The translations under genes were made by a program, and so were the position numbers. The notes beneath the pieces were generated by a model that was given only the letters and a program-made list of their open reading frames with translations, was not told the DNA's origin and made no database searches. Positions 1 through 8,574 of a stretch of 64,000 nt of DNA are shown piece after piece. The stretch's first letter is position 1. The number at the start of each line of letters is the position of its first letter. Source of the DNA: Actinomadura physcomitrii (lineage in GTDB: Bacteria; Actinomycetota; Actinomycetes; Streptosporangiales; Streptosporangiaceae); NCBI RefSeq assembly GCF_008923205.2, contig NZ_WBMS02000042.1:23163-87162 (forward strand). Direction: 5' to 3'.

Positions 1-472
1 AGGACTGCGGGCGCGGCACGCCGCCGGTCAGCACGATCTTCACGTGCGGCCGGACGGCGAGCTCGGTGCCGATGTTCAGCGCGTTCGTCACGATGGTGAT
101 CGCCGGGGCGCCGCCCTCGGCGTGCAGGTCGGCGCGCGTCGCGAGCACCCGCGCCACCTCGGAGGTCGTGGTGCCGCCGTTCAGCCCGATGATCGACCCG
201 GGCCGGGCCAGCTCGGCGGTCGCGGCGGCGATGCGCTGCTTCTCCGTCGCGTTCCGCGCGGTCTTGTAGCGCAGCGGCAGGTCGTAGCTGACGCTCTGGG
301 CGACCGCGCCGCCGCGCGTGCGGGTGAGCATCTGCTGCTGGGCGAGCTGGTCGAAGTCGCGGCGGATCGTCGCGGCCGACACCGCCATCCGCTCCGCCGC
401 CTCCTCCACGCTCAGCCGGCCGGCGTCCGCGAGCAGTCCGAGCAGCGCGTTCCAGCGTTCGTGGCGTGTCAC
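1..472 (-). CDS. DeoR/GlpR-family sugar-responsive repressor (3' end outside window)
   Basis: About 157 residues are visible, read from a GTG at 472. The N-terminus is a winged helix-turn-helix of DeoR type: VSAATIRRDFDQL is the recognition region, near residues 30-43. The sugar-phosphate sensor domain follows, with the characteristic GLNGGTTTSEVAR near residue 97 and LTGGVPRPQS at the edge of the window. The C-terminal part is cut off. It is divergent from the nagA region, so it probably represses amino-sugar catabolism, and a pair of direct half-sites lies between them. The family assignment is firm. The effector, probably an amino-sugar phosphate, is inferred only from the neighbour. Confidence 0.85.
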   Translation of the reverse strand, partial: MTRHERWNALLGLLADAGRLSVEEAAERMAVSAATIRRDFDQLAQQQMLTRTRGGAVAQSVSYDLPLRYKTARNATEKQRIAAATAELARPGSIIGLNGGTTTSEVARVLATRADLHAEGGAPAITIVTNALNIGTELAVRPHVKIVLTGGVPRPQS

Positions 473-564
473 CCCGGCCCCTCTCCGGTACGCGGACGGT
501 CCCGCGGGACGGCTTGGCCCTGGATTGTAGCGATGCACCACTATGGTCTTTTCTGCTCGGACTT

Positions 565-590
565 GGTATTGAACAAGCAAGAACACGCAG
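565..590. promoter_or_regulatory. candidate DeoR-type operator / divergent promoter
   Basis: An AT-richer patch between the deoR-type gene and the nag genes contains two GAACA half-sites (571-575 and 581-585), exactly 10 bp apart in direct orientation. Direct repeats on one helical face are typical of DeoR-family operators. No clear -10/-35 pair was assigned. Confidence 0.35.
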
Positions 591-632
591 ACGGCTGCAG
601 GGGGAGAGGTCCATGGCGGAGCGCGGCGGGGG

Positions 633-725
633 CACACCGAGGCGGAGATCGCGTCGCAGCCCGACCGCTGGCGGCGGGCCGCGGTCCTGGACGCGCTGGC
701 GCGCGCGCGGGGACGATCCCGACCG
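633..725 (+). pseudogene. N-terminal remnant of a SIS-domain sugar isomerase (AgaS-like)
   Basis: The plus-strand frame starting at 633 reads HTEAEIASQPDRWRRAA. This is the usual N-terminus of actinobacterial SIS sugar isomerase/aminotransferase proteins that sit between a DeoR regulator and nagA. The rest of the SIS protein, normally about 300 residues, is absent, and the frame runs without a stop into the nagA ATG at 765. An ATG at 613 with a good Shine-Dalgarno (GGAGAGG) is in a different frame; one extra G in the G-run at 628-632 would join it to the remnant. I read this as a deleted gene. It could also be a new N-terminal extension of NagA if the G-run is miscalled. Confidence 0.5.
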
Positions 726-764
726 CCCACGGCACCTCAGCCGCTCCGTCATCCTGGACGCCTC

Positions 765-1877
765 ATGTTGAACCTCACGAACGCCCGGATCGTCCTCCCC
801 GGCGGCGTCACGTCCGGGACCCTGCACATCGACGGCGACCGCATCGCCGCGTCGCCCACCGGGCCCGGCGAGACCGTCGATCTCGGCGGCCGGCACGTCG
901 TCCCCGGCTTCGTGGACATGCACGTCCACGGCGGCGCGGGCGCCTCGTACCAGACCGGACGTCCCGAGGAGGCGCGCCGGGCCGCGCTCTTCCACCTGGC
1001 CCACGGGACGACCACGACGGTCGCCAGCCTCGTCACCGGCACGCCGGACGAGCTCGCCAACGCGGTGTCGGGCCTCGCCGACCTCGCCGCCGACGGCCTC
1101 ATCGCCGGCGTCCACATCGAAGGCCCCTACCTCGCCCGGGACCGCTGCGGCGCCCACGACCCCGATCTCCTGCGCCGCCCCGACCGCGCCGAGTTCGCCC
1201 GCCTCGTCCGGCTCGGCGGCGGCCACCTCCGCATGATCACCCTGGCGCCCGAGCTGCCCGGCGCGCTCGACCTCGTCCGGGACGCCGCCGACGCCGGCGT
1301 CCTCGCCGCCGTCGGGCACACCGACGCGCCCGGCGCGACCGCCCGCGCCGCGTTCGACGCCGGCGCCACCGTCGCGACCCACCTGTTCAACGCCATGCGC
1401 CCGCTGCACCACCGCGAGGGCGGCCCGGTCGCCGCCGCCCTCAACGACCCCCGCGTCACCGCCGAACTGATCAACGACGGCGTGCACCTGGAGGCCCCGG
1501 TCGCCCGGCTGGCCCTCGCCGCCGCCCCCGGCCGCGTCGCCCTGATCACCGACGCGATGGCCGCCGCCGGCATGGGCGACGGCGACTACCGCCTCGGCGT
1601 CATGGACGTCCAGGTCCGCGACGGCCGCGCCACCCTCGCCGGCGGGACGTCCATCGCCGGAAGCACCATCACGATGGCGGACGCGTTCCGCCGCGCCGTC
1701 GCCGTCCTCGGCCTGCCTCTCGAAGAGGCCGCTGTGGCGGCGTCTCTGGTTCCGGCGCGCGCGCTGGGCCTCGACTCGCGTGTCGGCTCCCTCGAACCCG
1801 GAAAGGACGCCGACCTCGTGGTCCTCAACGACGATATGTCCGTCCACCGCGTCATGAAGGCCGGCCGCTGGGTCTGA
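765..1877 (+). CDS. nagA: N-acetylglucosamine-6-phosphate deacetylase
   Basis: A 370-residue protein that hydrolyses GlcNAc-6-phosphate to glucosamine-6-phosphate and acetate in cytosolic amino-sugar catabolism. It is an amidohydrolase-superfamily TIM barrel. The metal motif DMHVHGG (His53, His55) is followed by HIEGPYL, which supplies the metal-binding Glu. GHTDAPG, the substrate-binding THLFNAMRPLHHREGG and the catalytic Asp in LITDAMAA come later. Length is normal for the family. There is no convincing Shine-Dalgarno before the ATG at 765, which agrees with the upstream gene having been deleted through its 3' end. It probably belongs to the regulon of the divergent DeoR-type protein. Confidence 0.93.
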   Translation: MLNLTNARIVLPGGVTSGTLHIDGDRIAASPTGPGETVDLGGRHVVPGFVDMHVHGGAGASYQTGRPEEARRAALFHLAHGTTTTVASLVTGTPDELANAVSGLADLAADGLIAGVHIEGPYLARDRCGAHDPDLLRRPDRAEFARLVRLGGGHLRMITLAPELPGALDLVRDAADAGVLAAVGHTDAPGATARAAFDAGATVATHLFNAMRPLHHREGGPVAAALNDPRVTAELINDGVHLEAPVARLALAAAPGRVALITDAMAAAGMGDGDYRLGVMDVQVRDGRATLAGGTSIAGSTITMADAFRRAVAVLGLPLEEAAVAASLVPARALGLDSRVGSLEPGKDADLVVLNDDMSVHRVMKAGRWV

Positions 1878-1951
1878 CCCGCGCGCCCCCAGGCGATTTT
1901 CCCGGCCACAATGGATGGCGTTCGCAGGTCCTACCAGGGAATCATGGAACC

Positions 1952-2581
1952 GTGGAACGATTGCGGGGATGGCCGGTCACCCTCACCGAGGGTTCCGTCG
2001 GGCTGCGACCGCTGCGGCACCGCGACGCCGCCACCTGGCGCGAGCTCCGGGTCCGCAACGCCGACTGGCTGCGCCCCTGGGAGCCCACCAACCCCGAGAC
2101 ACCGCTGTTCCGCAGCGGCCTCGGCCCCTACGTCAGCATGGTGCACACCATGCGCCGCGAAGCCCGCCAGGGCCTCGCCCTGCCCTGGGTCGTCACCAAC
2201 GAGGACCATTTCGTCGGCCAGCTCACCATCGGCGCGATCGTCTGGGGCTCGGCCCGCTCCGCGCAGATCGGCTACTGGGTCGACAAGCAGGTCGCCGGAC
2301 GCGGCGTCATTCCCACCGCGGTCGCCCTCGCCGTCGACCACTGTTTCTTCACCGTCGGCCTGCACCGCCTCGAAGCGAATATCCGCCCGGAGAACGCCGC
2401 CAGCCGCCGCGTCGTCGAAAAGCTCGGATTCCGGGAAGAAGGAATTCGGCGCCGCCATCTGCACATCGACGGCGCCTGGCGCGACCACATCTGCTACGCC
2501 CTGACCGTCGAGGACGTCCCCGGTGGCCTGCGGGCCCGCTGGCTGGCCGAACGCAAACAGGCATTTCCCCGGCGCACTTGA
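1952..2581 (+). CDS. rimJ: GNAT acetyltransferase, RimJ/RimL type
   Basis: A 209-residue GNAT protein of the RimJ/RimL type, which acetylates protein N-termini (ribosomal proteins in E. coli). The N-terminus LTEGSVGLRPLRHRDAATW is typical, and the acetyl-CoA loop is seen as VDKQVAGRGVIPTAVALA, followed by NIRPENAASRRVVEKLGF. I chose the GTG at 1952, with AGGGA about 11 bases upstream; the very long reading frame that contains it is not real upstream of this point. In actinomycetes this gene regularly precedes sepX/glpR, as it does here. The usual upstream moeA/glp genes are missing. The true substrate is unknown. Confidence 0.85.
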   Translation: MERLRGWPVTLTEGSVGLRPLRHRDAATWRELRVRNADWLRPWEPTNPETPLFRSGLGPYVSMVHTMRREARQGLALPWVVTNEDHFVGQLTIGAIVWGSARSAQIGYWVDKQVAGRGVIPTAVALAVDHCFFTVGLHRLEANIRPENAASRRVVEKLGFREEGIRRRHLHIDGAWRDHICYALTVEDVPGGLRARWLAERKQAFPRRT

Positions 2582-2805
2582 GTCCGGAGTGACTTTCGCC
2601 GCGTAAGAATCCTGCGATCGAGAAGACTCGGCAAACGGAGAGTAACGGCGGCATCGATCTCGCGACACACCGCCCCTTATGCTCGTCAACCTCTGACACC
2701 GGCTCGTACCGTGCGGGGCGTGACCCTGCTCCCATTGCACGCCCGCGCGCCGAAAGTCGGCCCGCCGATTTCGCGTGCCCTGGGACGGCCCGGGGCGGTG
2801 ACCGC

Positions 2806-3345
2806 GTGAGCAGCGCCGTCCTCTACCTCGCCATCGTCGCGGTCTGGGCCATCGTCCTGGTACCCATGTGGCTGCGCCGCGACACCGAGACCACCGGCAT
2901 CACCCGGCTCCTCCACAAACGCGCCGACGAACTCGACGACGAGGAAGACGAGCCGCAGGACACCGACGAGCCCCAGGCCGCCCCGCGGCCCCGCCGCCCG
3001 GTGACCCGCGCCGCCGTCATCGCCCGGCGCCGCCGCCGCACGTCCGGCCTCGCGGCCCTGCTCGTCACCGCCGTGGCCCTCGTCGCGTCCGGCCTGCTGC
3101 CCTGGTGGGCGACGCTGCCGCCGGCGCTGCTGCTGGCCGGCCACCTCAGCCTGCTGCGCGTCGCCGTCGGCATGGACGCCGCCCGCCGCCGCGCCGCCGC
3201 CGAGGCCCGCGCCGCCGCCCGCGCCCGCGCGATCGAGGCCCGCCGGGCCGAGCAGGACACCGAGCCCGCCGAGGTCATCGAACTGGTCACCCAGGAGGAG
3301 GTCTTCGACCAGTACGCCGACGACCGCCGCGCCGTCGGCGAATGA
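2806..3345 (+). CDS. sepX: SepX/GlpR-like divisome membrane protein
   Basis: A 179-residue membrane protein. An N-terminal helix (residues 5-22, LYLAIVAVWAIVLVPMWL) is followed by an acidic linker rich in Asp, Glu and Pro, then by one or two helices at about residues 78-112, and by an Ala/Arg-rich, coiled-coil-like tail. Length, layout and position after a rimJ-type gene match the family called SepX in Streptomyces and GlpR in Corynebacterium. Those proteins anchor cell-division or cell-pole complexes, and GlpR is the membrane receptor of the gephyrin-like Glp. The start is a GTG. The glp partner gene is not in this window. Function is taken from the family; the sequence itself shows only topology. 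Confidence 0.7.
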   Translation: MSSAVLYLAIVAVWAIVLVPMWLRRDTETTGITRLLHKRADELDDEEDEPQDTDEPQAAPRPRRPVTRAAVIARRRRRTSGLAALLVTAVALVASGLLPWWATLPPALLLAGHLSLLRVAVGMDAARRRAAAEARAAARARAIEARRAEQDTEPAEVIELVTQEEVFDQYADDRRAVGE

Positions 3346-3396
3346 CCGGCCCGTGCGCGAGCACCCCTCGAAGTGCGCTAACCTTACAGAGTCCTC

Positions 3397-3470
3397 GGGG
3401 CTGTAGCGCAGTCCGGTAGCGCACCTCGTTCGCATCGAGGGGGTCAGGGGTTCAAATCCCCTCAGCTCCA
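3397..3470 (+). tRNA. tRNA-Ala (anticodon CGC)
   Basis: The cloverleaf can be drawn completely. The acceptor GGGGCTG pairs with CAGCTCC and contains the G3:U70 wobble that defines alanine tRNAs. The D arm GCGC/GCGC, the anticodon stem CCTCG/CGAGG with loop TTCGCAT (anticodon CGC, reading GCG), and the T arm AGGGG-TTCAAAT-CCCCT all fit. The discriminator is A at 3470. The genomic bases that follow are CCG, so CCA is not encoded. Confidence 0.96.
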
Positions 3471-3483
3471 CCGAGAACGTGCA

Positions 3484-3527
3484 GGTCAAGGGCCTGATCG
3501 GAGCATACTCCGATCAGGCCCTTGACC
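3484..3527 (+). terminator. strong hairpin terminator after tRNA-Ala
   Basis: A perfect 20-bp inverted repeat: arms 3484-3503 and 3508-3527 with a 4-base CATA loop. It starts 13 bases after the tRNA and is followed by GTTTGT. It is the longest perfect stem noticed in the window. Confidence 0.88.
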
Positions 3528-3870
3528 GTTTGTCACCGAGACGTCATCAAGACTGGCCGGCACCAGATAACCCGTCCCGGCAGCCAAGACCTCACCTTAC
3601 GCCACATGCCGCCCACGCGCTCACGTCCTGGGCACCGCCTCAAGATCTCCGACGGAGTCCTGGTACTTCAACGACCGGACAGAGCCCTACCTGCGGGCCG
3701 AGGCGTATCGGCAGGCTTCTGAGCGTGTTCGCTGAATCGCGGACGCGGCCCCGCTGAATGCGGAGCAGTCGGTGCCATTCAGCATCCGGGCGGCGGGTGA
3801 TCAGCCCCGGTGATCAGAGGGTATTCACCCGAGCGGCCCTCTAGATCGAAGGTACGAGCCTTGGTTCGGG
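3528..3870. other. intergenic stretch with a possible coding tail
   Basis: No complete gene was found. The plus frame ending at the TGA at 3732-3734 reads WYFNDRTEPYLRAEAYRQ followed by ASERVR, which looks protein-like but starts nowhere sensible; I do not recognise it. It may be the tail of a deleted gene next to the tRNA. Two copies of GGTGATCAG lie near 3797-3816. Confidence 0.3.
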
Positions 3871-6800
3871 TCAGTAGACGTCGCGGACGTAGCGTTTGTC
3901 GTTGGCGAGCTGCTTGAAGTAGACCGCGGCGTCGTCGGGTGTGAGGCCGCCGTGGGTGGTGGCGATGCCGCGTAGTGCCCGGTCGACGTCTTTGGCCATG
4001 CGGGAGGCGTCGCCGCAGACGTAGAGGTGGGCGCCGTCTTGGAGCCAGGACCAGAGGCGGTGGCCTTGTTCGCGCATGCGGTCCTGGACGTAGACGCGGT
4101 TGCGCTGGTCGCGCGAGAAGGCGGTGTCGAGGCGGGTGAGGTGGCCGTCCTGCTGGAGCGCGGTGAGTTCGTCCTGGTAGTAGAAGTCGGTGGCCCTGTG
4201 CTGCTCGCCGAAGAAGAGCCAGTTGGGGGCGTGGTGTCCGCGAGCGCGCCGCTCGTCGAGGAAGCCGATGAAGGGGGCGACGCCGGTACCGGGGCCGATC
4301 ATCACCATGGGCGTGGCGGGGTCGGACGGGGGCCGGAAGTGCGGTGAGGGTTGGACGAAGACAGGTACGGGCGTGTCGGCGTCGGCGTCGGCGAGGAAGC
4401 CCGTGCAGACACCGTGGCGGGGTCGTCCGCGGGGATTGTCGTAGCGGACGACCGAGACGGTGAGTGAGATCTCGTCCGGCTGCGTTAGCGGGCTGGAGGA
4501 TATCGAGTACAGGCGAGGTCGCAGGCGTTTGAGGACGTCGGCCCATTCCTGGGCGGTCGCGCGGACGGGGTGCTCGGTGATGACGTCGACGCTCTGGCGC
4601 CCCCAGGACCATTGGGCGAGCTGGCCCTTGTTGTCGGGGCGCAGCAGTTTCTTCAGAGTGCGGTCGCCGGTGCGTTCGGTGATGAACCGCAGGAGGTCTT
4701 GGTTGATCCGGGTGATGTCCAGGTGCTGGTGGAGAGCATCCCTGAACGGGATCTGGCCGATTCCGGGGAGGTCCACTGGGGCGGCCGGGGCGAGTCCGGT
4801 GACGGCCAGCCATTCGGTGACCAGGTCGGGGCGGTTCACCGGGTGCACGCCCAGCGCGTCGCCAGCCTCGTAGACGAGTGGTGTGTCGCTGACGTCGAAG
4901 GTGAAGCGCCGGACCTCTTTGCCCGATCCGGGAAGGCTCAGCAGCCGGTTGCCGGCAAGGCGGACGGCGGTGGGGCCGGGCTTGGCGCGGCGGGCGGGCG
5001 GGGCTCCCCCGGTGGCCGGCGTGGGAGCCGCCAAAGCGGCGAGGACCTCGTCGAGCCAGGCGTGGGCGGCGGTCTCGTAGTCGGGTTCGCAGTCGGTGCG
5101 CTGGGTCAGTCGTTCTGCTCCGAGCTCTTCCAAGCGGTCGTCCAGGCGGCGCCCATGGCCGCAGAAGTCGTCGTAGGAGGAGTCGCCGAAGGCCAGGACG
5201 GCATAGCGCCTGCCGTCCAGCGGCGGAGGATCGCCGGTGGTGAGGGCGTTCCAGAAGTTCGAGCCGTTGTCGGGCGCGTCGCCGTCGCCGAACGTGCTGG
5301 TGATCAGCAGCAGGTCGGCGGCCGGGAGGGAACGCGGGTCGGCCTGGTCCATGCACTGGACGGTGACCTTGTGGCCCGCGGCGGTGAGGCGCTCGGCGGT
5401 GGTCGCGGCGAAGTCTTCGGCATTGCCCGTCTGGGACGCCCACAGCACGACGGTCTCGTGCGCGGGGGCGTCGCTGTCCGGTGCGGGCTCGGCCGGTCGC
5501 GCGATCCGGGAGTTCAGCCCGGCCAGGACGCCGTTCACCCACAGTGCGGTCTCGTCGTCGAACGGTGCCGTCGGGGGCAGGACGGGGATGCCGGGTGCCC
5601 CAGCGTCCACCCCGGTGAGGAATCCGGCGAGATAGCGGCGTTCGTGTTCGGTGAACGTGGGCGGCGTGAGGTCCTGGAGCCCGAAGGCGTTCATCGCGGC
5701 GACGGCTCCGGCGGGTGCGAGCGGCCTGGCCTGCCCGGGCGCCCGGGAATCCTCCCGCACTTCCTCGCGCACCGGTGCCGGCATCGCCGCCGGGGCGGCG
5801 ACCTTGGTCAGTGACACCGCGCACACCTTGAACTCGGGCTGGAAGGACAGCGGGTCGACAGCGTCGCTGGTCACGGCGTTGATGCTCAGATACTCGCCGA
5901 ACAGGTCGTTCCAGTGGAACGGGGCGAAGCAGCAGCCGGGCCGGACCCGGTCGGTGACGACCGTGGGCAGCACCGCGCGGCCGCGCCGGGAGGCGACCTC
6001 GATGTGGTCGCCCTCGCCGATGCCGAGGGCCTGCGCGTCCTGCGGGTGCACCTCGATGAACGGGGACGGGTTGAGCTTGTTGAGTTTGGCGACCTTGCCG
6101 GTCTTGGTGAGGGTGTGCCACTGGTGCTGGAGCCGTCCGGTGTTGAGGACGAACGGGAAGGCGTCGTCGGGCATCTCGGCCGCGGGGATGTGCGGTCGGG
6201 CGAAGAACGCCGCTCGCCCGCTCGGGGTCGGGAAAACCGGTCCGCCGCCGCTGTCGTCCATGTAGCGGATCGGGTTGCGGTCCGGGCCGTCCGGGTCGCG
6301 GGCGGGCCACTGGACGGGAGTGCCGCGCAGCCGCTCATAGGTCACGCCGCGCAGGTCGTAGCCGGTTCTTGGGTTCCAGAAGTTCTTGATCTCTTCGAAG
6401 ACTTCCTCGGCAGCGGTGTAGGAGAAGGCGTGCTCGTACCCCATGGCGCAGGCGACCCGCGCGATGATCTGCCAGTCTGGCAGCGCCTCTCCGGGAGGGT
6501 CGGCGGCCTGCCGGGCGAGCGTGAGGTCGCGCTCGCTGTTGATCAGTACGCCGTCGGTCTCGGTCCACAGCGCGCCGGGCAGGACGATGTCGGCGTAGGC
6601 GTTGGTCTCGGTGTCGGCGAAGACGTCCTGGGCCACCACGAACTCGGCGGCCTCCAGTCCGTCGATGACGGTCCTACGGTTGGCGACGGAGGCGACGGGG
6701 TTGGTGCAGATGATCCAGCAGGCCTTGATCTCGCCGTCGGCCATGCGCTGGAACATCTCGATGGTGCCCTTGCCGGAGCCGTCCTCGCGGATGGTGCCGG

Positions 6801-8013
6801 GCTTCAGGCCCCACACCTGTTCGGTGAAGTCGCGGTCTTCGGCCACCAGCACCGAACGCTGTCCGGGCAGGCCGGGACCCATGTAGCCCATCTCCCGGCC
6901 GCCCATCGCATTGGGCTGGCCGGTGAGGGAGAACGGCCCGCTGCCCGGCCGGCAGATGGCGCCGGTGGCCAGATGGAGATTGATCAGCGCGTTGGTGTTC
7001 CAGGTGCCGTGGGTGCTCTGGTTGAGCCCCATGGTCCAGCAGCTCGTCCACTCGCCGGCCGTGCCGATCCATTCGGCCGCCGTGCGCAGGTCGTCCTCGG
7101 GAATGCCGGTGATCTCGGCGACGGTGGCGGGTGGGTAGTCGGCCAGGAACTCCGGCATCGCCTCCCAGCCTTCGGTGCGGTCGGCGATGAAGGCCGCGTC
7201 GGTATGCCCGTTCTTGACCAGCAGGTGCAGCAGGCCGTTCAGCAGCGCGAGGTCTGTGCCGGGCTTGACCTGGAGGAACAGGTCGGCCTTGACGGCGGTG
7301 GCGGTGCGCCGCGGGTCGACGACGATCAGTTTGGCGCCCGCCTTCACCCGTTCCATCAGGCGCAGGAACAGGATCGGGTGGCAGTCGGCCATGTTGGAGC
7401 CGATGACGAAGAAGACGTCGGCCTTGTCGAAGTCCTGGTAGGAGCCGGGCGGGCCATCGGCGCCGAGTGACAGCTTGTAGCCGGTGCCCGCGCTGGCCAT
7501 GCACAACCGTGAGTTGGACTCGATCTGGTTGGTGCCGATGTATCCCTTGGCGAGTTTGTTGGCCAGGTACTGCGCTTCCAGGCTCATCTGCCCCGAGACG
7601 TACAGCGCGACCGCGTCGGGTCCGTGCTCGTCGACGATGGCGCGCAACCGCCCCGCCGTCTCGGCGATCGCTGTGTCGACCGCGGCCGGAGCCGGTTCGG
7701 CGCCGCGGTCGGGACGCACCAGCGCGGTGGTGAGCCTGCCGGGCGCCGCGAGCATGTCCGCCGTCGTCGCGCCCTTGGTGCACAACCGCCCGAAGTTCGC
7801 CGGGTGCGCCTTGTCGCCGGACGCCTTCACCACCTCGCGGCGCCCGTCCGCCCGCGTGACGATGTCCAGGACCATGCCACAGCCCACACCACAGTAAGAA
7901 CAAACCGTCCGCACCTGGTCGGTGCCGGCCTGCGAAGCCCGCGCGGTCAACGATCGGTCCCCCCTGTCGGATCGGACAGCGCGCCGACCGTATGAAACGG
8001 GCGTTAAGTACAT
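3871..8013 (-). CDS. assimilatory nitrate reductase fused to a sulfite-reductase-type flavoprotein
   Basis: A 1380-residue bifunctional enzyme that reduces nitrate to nitrite using NAD(P)H in the cytosol. Residues 38-45 form the [4Fe-4S] motif CSYCGVGC, with a fourth Cys in GRLCTKG. The molybdopterin (bis-MGD) catalytic region runs to about residue 740. A flavodoxin FMN domain (LWASQTGNAEDFAA, TSTFGDGDAPDNGSNFW) lies near 850-1000. FAD- and NAD(P)H-binding domains of the CysJ/P450-reductase type follow and end in FKQLANDKRYVRDVY. The reductase partner is thus built in. The ATG at 8013 has GGAGG 11 bases away; an in-frame TTG at 7950 has AGGGGGG at better spacing and removes a poorly conserved leader. 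Nitrite reductase and nitrate transporter genes are not adjacent. Confidence 0.92.
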   Translation of the reverse strand: MYLTPVSYGRRAVRSDRGDRSLTARASQAGTDQVRTVCSYCGVGCGMVLDIVTRADGRREVVKASGDKAHPANFGRLCTKGATTADMLAAPGRLTTALVRPDRGAEPAPAAVDTAIAETAGRLRAIVDEHGPDAVALYVSGQMSLEAQYLANKLAKGYIGTNQIESNSRLCMASAGTGYKLSLGADGPPGSYQDFDKADVFFVIGSNMADCHPILFLRLMERVKAGAKLIVVDPRRTATAVKADLFLQVKPGTDLALLNGLLHLLVKNGHTDAAFIADRTEGWEAMPEFLADYPPATVAEITGIPEDDLRTAAEWIGTAGEWTSCWTMGLNQSTHGTWNTNALINLHLATGAICRPGSGPFSLTGQPNAMGGREMGYMGPGLPGQRSVLVAEDRDFTEQVWGLKPGTIREDGSGKGTIEMFQRMADGEIKACWIICTNPVASVANRRTVIDGLEAAEFVVAQDVFADTETNAYADIVLPGALWTETDGVLINSERDLTLARQAADPPGEALPDWQIIARVACAMGYEHAFSYTAAEEVFEEIKNFWNPRTGYDLRGVTYERLRGTPVQWPARDPDGPDRNPIRYMDDSGGGPVFPTPSGRAAFFARPHIPAAEMPDDAFPFVLNTGRLQHQWHTLTKTGKVAKLNKLNPSPFIEVHPQDAQALGIGEGDHIEVASRRGRAVLPTVVTDRVRPGCCFAPFHWNDLFGEYLSINAVTSDAVDPLSFQPEFKVCAVSLTKVAAPAAMPAPVREEVREDSRAPGQARPLAPAGAVAAMNAFGLQDLTPPTFTEHERRYLAGFLTGVDAGAPGIPVLPPTAPFDDETALWVNGVLAGLNSRIARPAEPAPDSDAPAHETVVLWASQTGNAEDFAATTAERLTAAGHKVTVQCMDQADPRSLPAADLLLITSTFGDGDAPDNGSNFWNALTTGDPPPLDGRRYAVLAFGDSSYDDFCGHGRRLDDRLEELGAERLTQRTDCEPDYETAAHAWLDEVLAALAAPTPATGGAPPARRAKPGPTAVRLAGNRLLSLPGSGKEVRRFTFDVSDTPLVYEAGDALGVHPVNRPDLVTEWLAVTGLAPAAPVDLPGIGQIPFRDALHQHLDITRINQDLLRFITERTGDRTLKKLLRPDNKGQLAQWSWGRQSVDVITEHPVRATAQEWADVLKRLRPRLYSISSSPLTQPDEISLTVSVVRYDNPRGRPRHGVCTGFLADADADTPVPVFVQPSPHFRPPSDPATPMVMIGPGTGVAPFIGFLDERRARGHHAPNWLFFGEQHRATDFYYQDELTALQQDGHLTRLDTAFSRDQRNRVYVQDRMREQGHRLWSWLQDGAHLYVCGDASRMAKDVDRALRGIATTHGGLTPDDAAVYFKQLANDKRYVRDVY

Positions 8014-8018
8014 GTCAC
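8003..8018 (-). promoter_or_regulatory. weak GlnR-like box upstream of the nitrate reductase
   Basis: Read on the minus strand, this stretch is GTGAC-N6-TTAAC, close in spacing to the actinobacterial GlnR pattern (GTNAC-N6-GAAAC), with two mismatches in the second half-site. It overlaps the ATG at 8013, so it is a believable operator only if translation starts at the TTG at 7950. Low confidence. Confidence 0.25.
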
Positions 8019-8186
8019 GCGAGACCTCCGCGCCCGGTTACGGACGTCCCACACCGGCGCCAATGGTGGTGTGAGGATCACGAGCCAGTGCCGGCAAAAC
8101 GACCGTGCAGGTCGCTGGGGCGTGCTGCGGGTCAGTCCGGGAGTTCGGCCGTGGACCAGCATTTACCGTGTCTCCCGCTCGGCGAG

Positions 8187-8288
8187 TCAGGAGAACAGGT
8201 CCAGGCCGGTGACGGCCGCGATCAGCAGGTCGGCGGCGTAGGCGCCGTCACGCAGGCGGTAGAGGGCGGTCGGGTCGGTGACCTGCAC
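8187..8288 (-). pseudogene. N-terminal fragment of a SAM-dependent methyltransferase
   Basis: The open frame encodes 33 residues from a GTG at 8288, preceded by GAGG at suitable spacing. DPTALYRLRDGAYAADLLIA followed by AVTGLDLFS matches the N-terminal dimerisation region of actinobacterial O-methyltransferase-like proteins. It stops at a TGA exactly where relatives have Trp in a W-L-A motif; beyond the stop the frame continues LAERE. I read it as a gene killed by a TGG-to-TGA change and later deletion. Nothing of the SAM-binding domain remains. Confidence 0.5.
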
Positions 8289-8574
8289 GTGATGCCTCGC
8301 TTCTGGGGTCCGGCCGACGGGACACGAAGCGGATCGAGCACCGGGTACCGCCAGGACAAGGGCTGGTGACCCGGGAGACGAGCGGCTGTTGTGGGCCGCC
8401 CGCGCGTGATCGGTCGTAGCTCGGCCACCTGTGGACAAGGTCTGGAGATCCTGCTGGAACGGCTGGACCAGCGTCCTTGCTGCCGTCCTGCCGTCCTGCC
8501 GATACGGCGATGGGCCCCGTGAGGAGTCTCTTGCCCGCCTTCGGGCCCGGTGGCATAGTTGGCGATGAACCGTA
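8289..8574. other. intergenic, no gene recognised
   Basis: Together with the operator that follows it, this makes a 367-base gap between the methyltransferase fragment and the aldehyde dehydrogenase. Open frames here have arginine- and proline-rich shadow composition and are not supported. Confidence 0.4.

Noticed and set aside
530..560. possible DasR site near the nag genes
   Set aside because: Only one TGGTCT half-site is present, and the second half does not match.
44..2581. 845-residue open frame across nagA
   Set aside because: Only its last 209 residues (from 1952) are a gene. The rest is Arg/Pro/Gly-rich shadow of nagA and the DeoR gene.
3779..6310. 843-residue minus-strand frame within the nitrate reductase
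   Set aside because: Frame-shadow composition; the reductase in another frame has clear domains and motifs.
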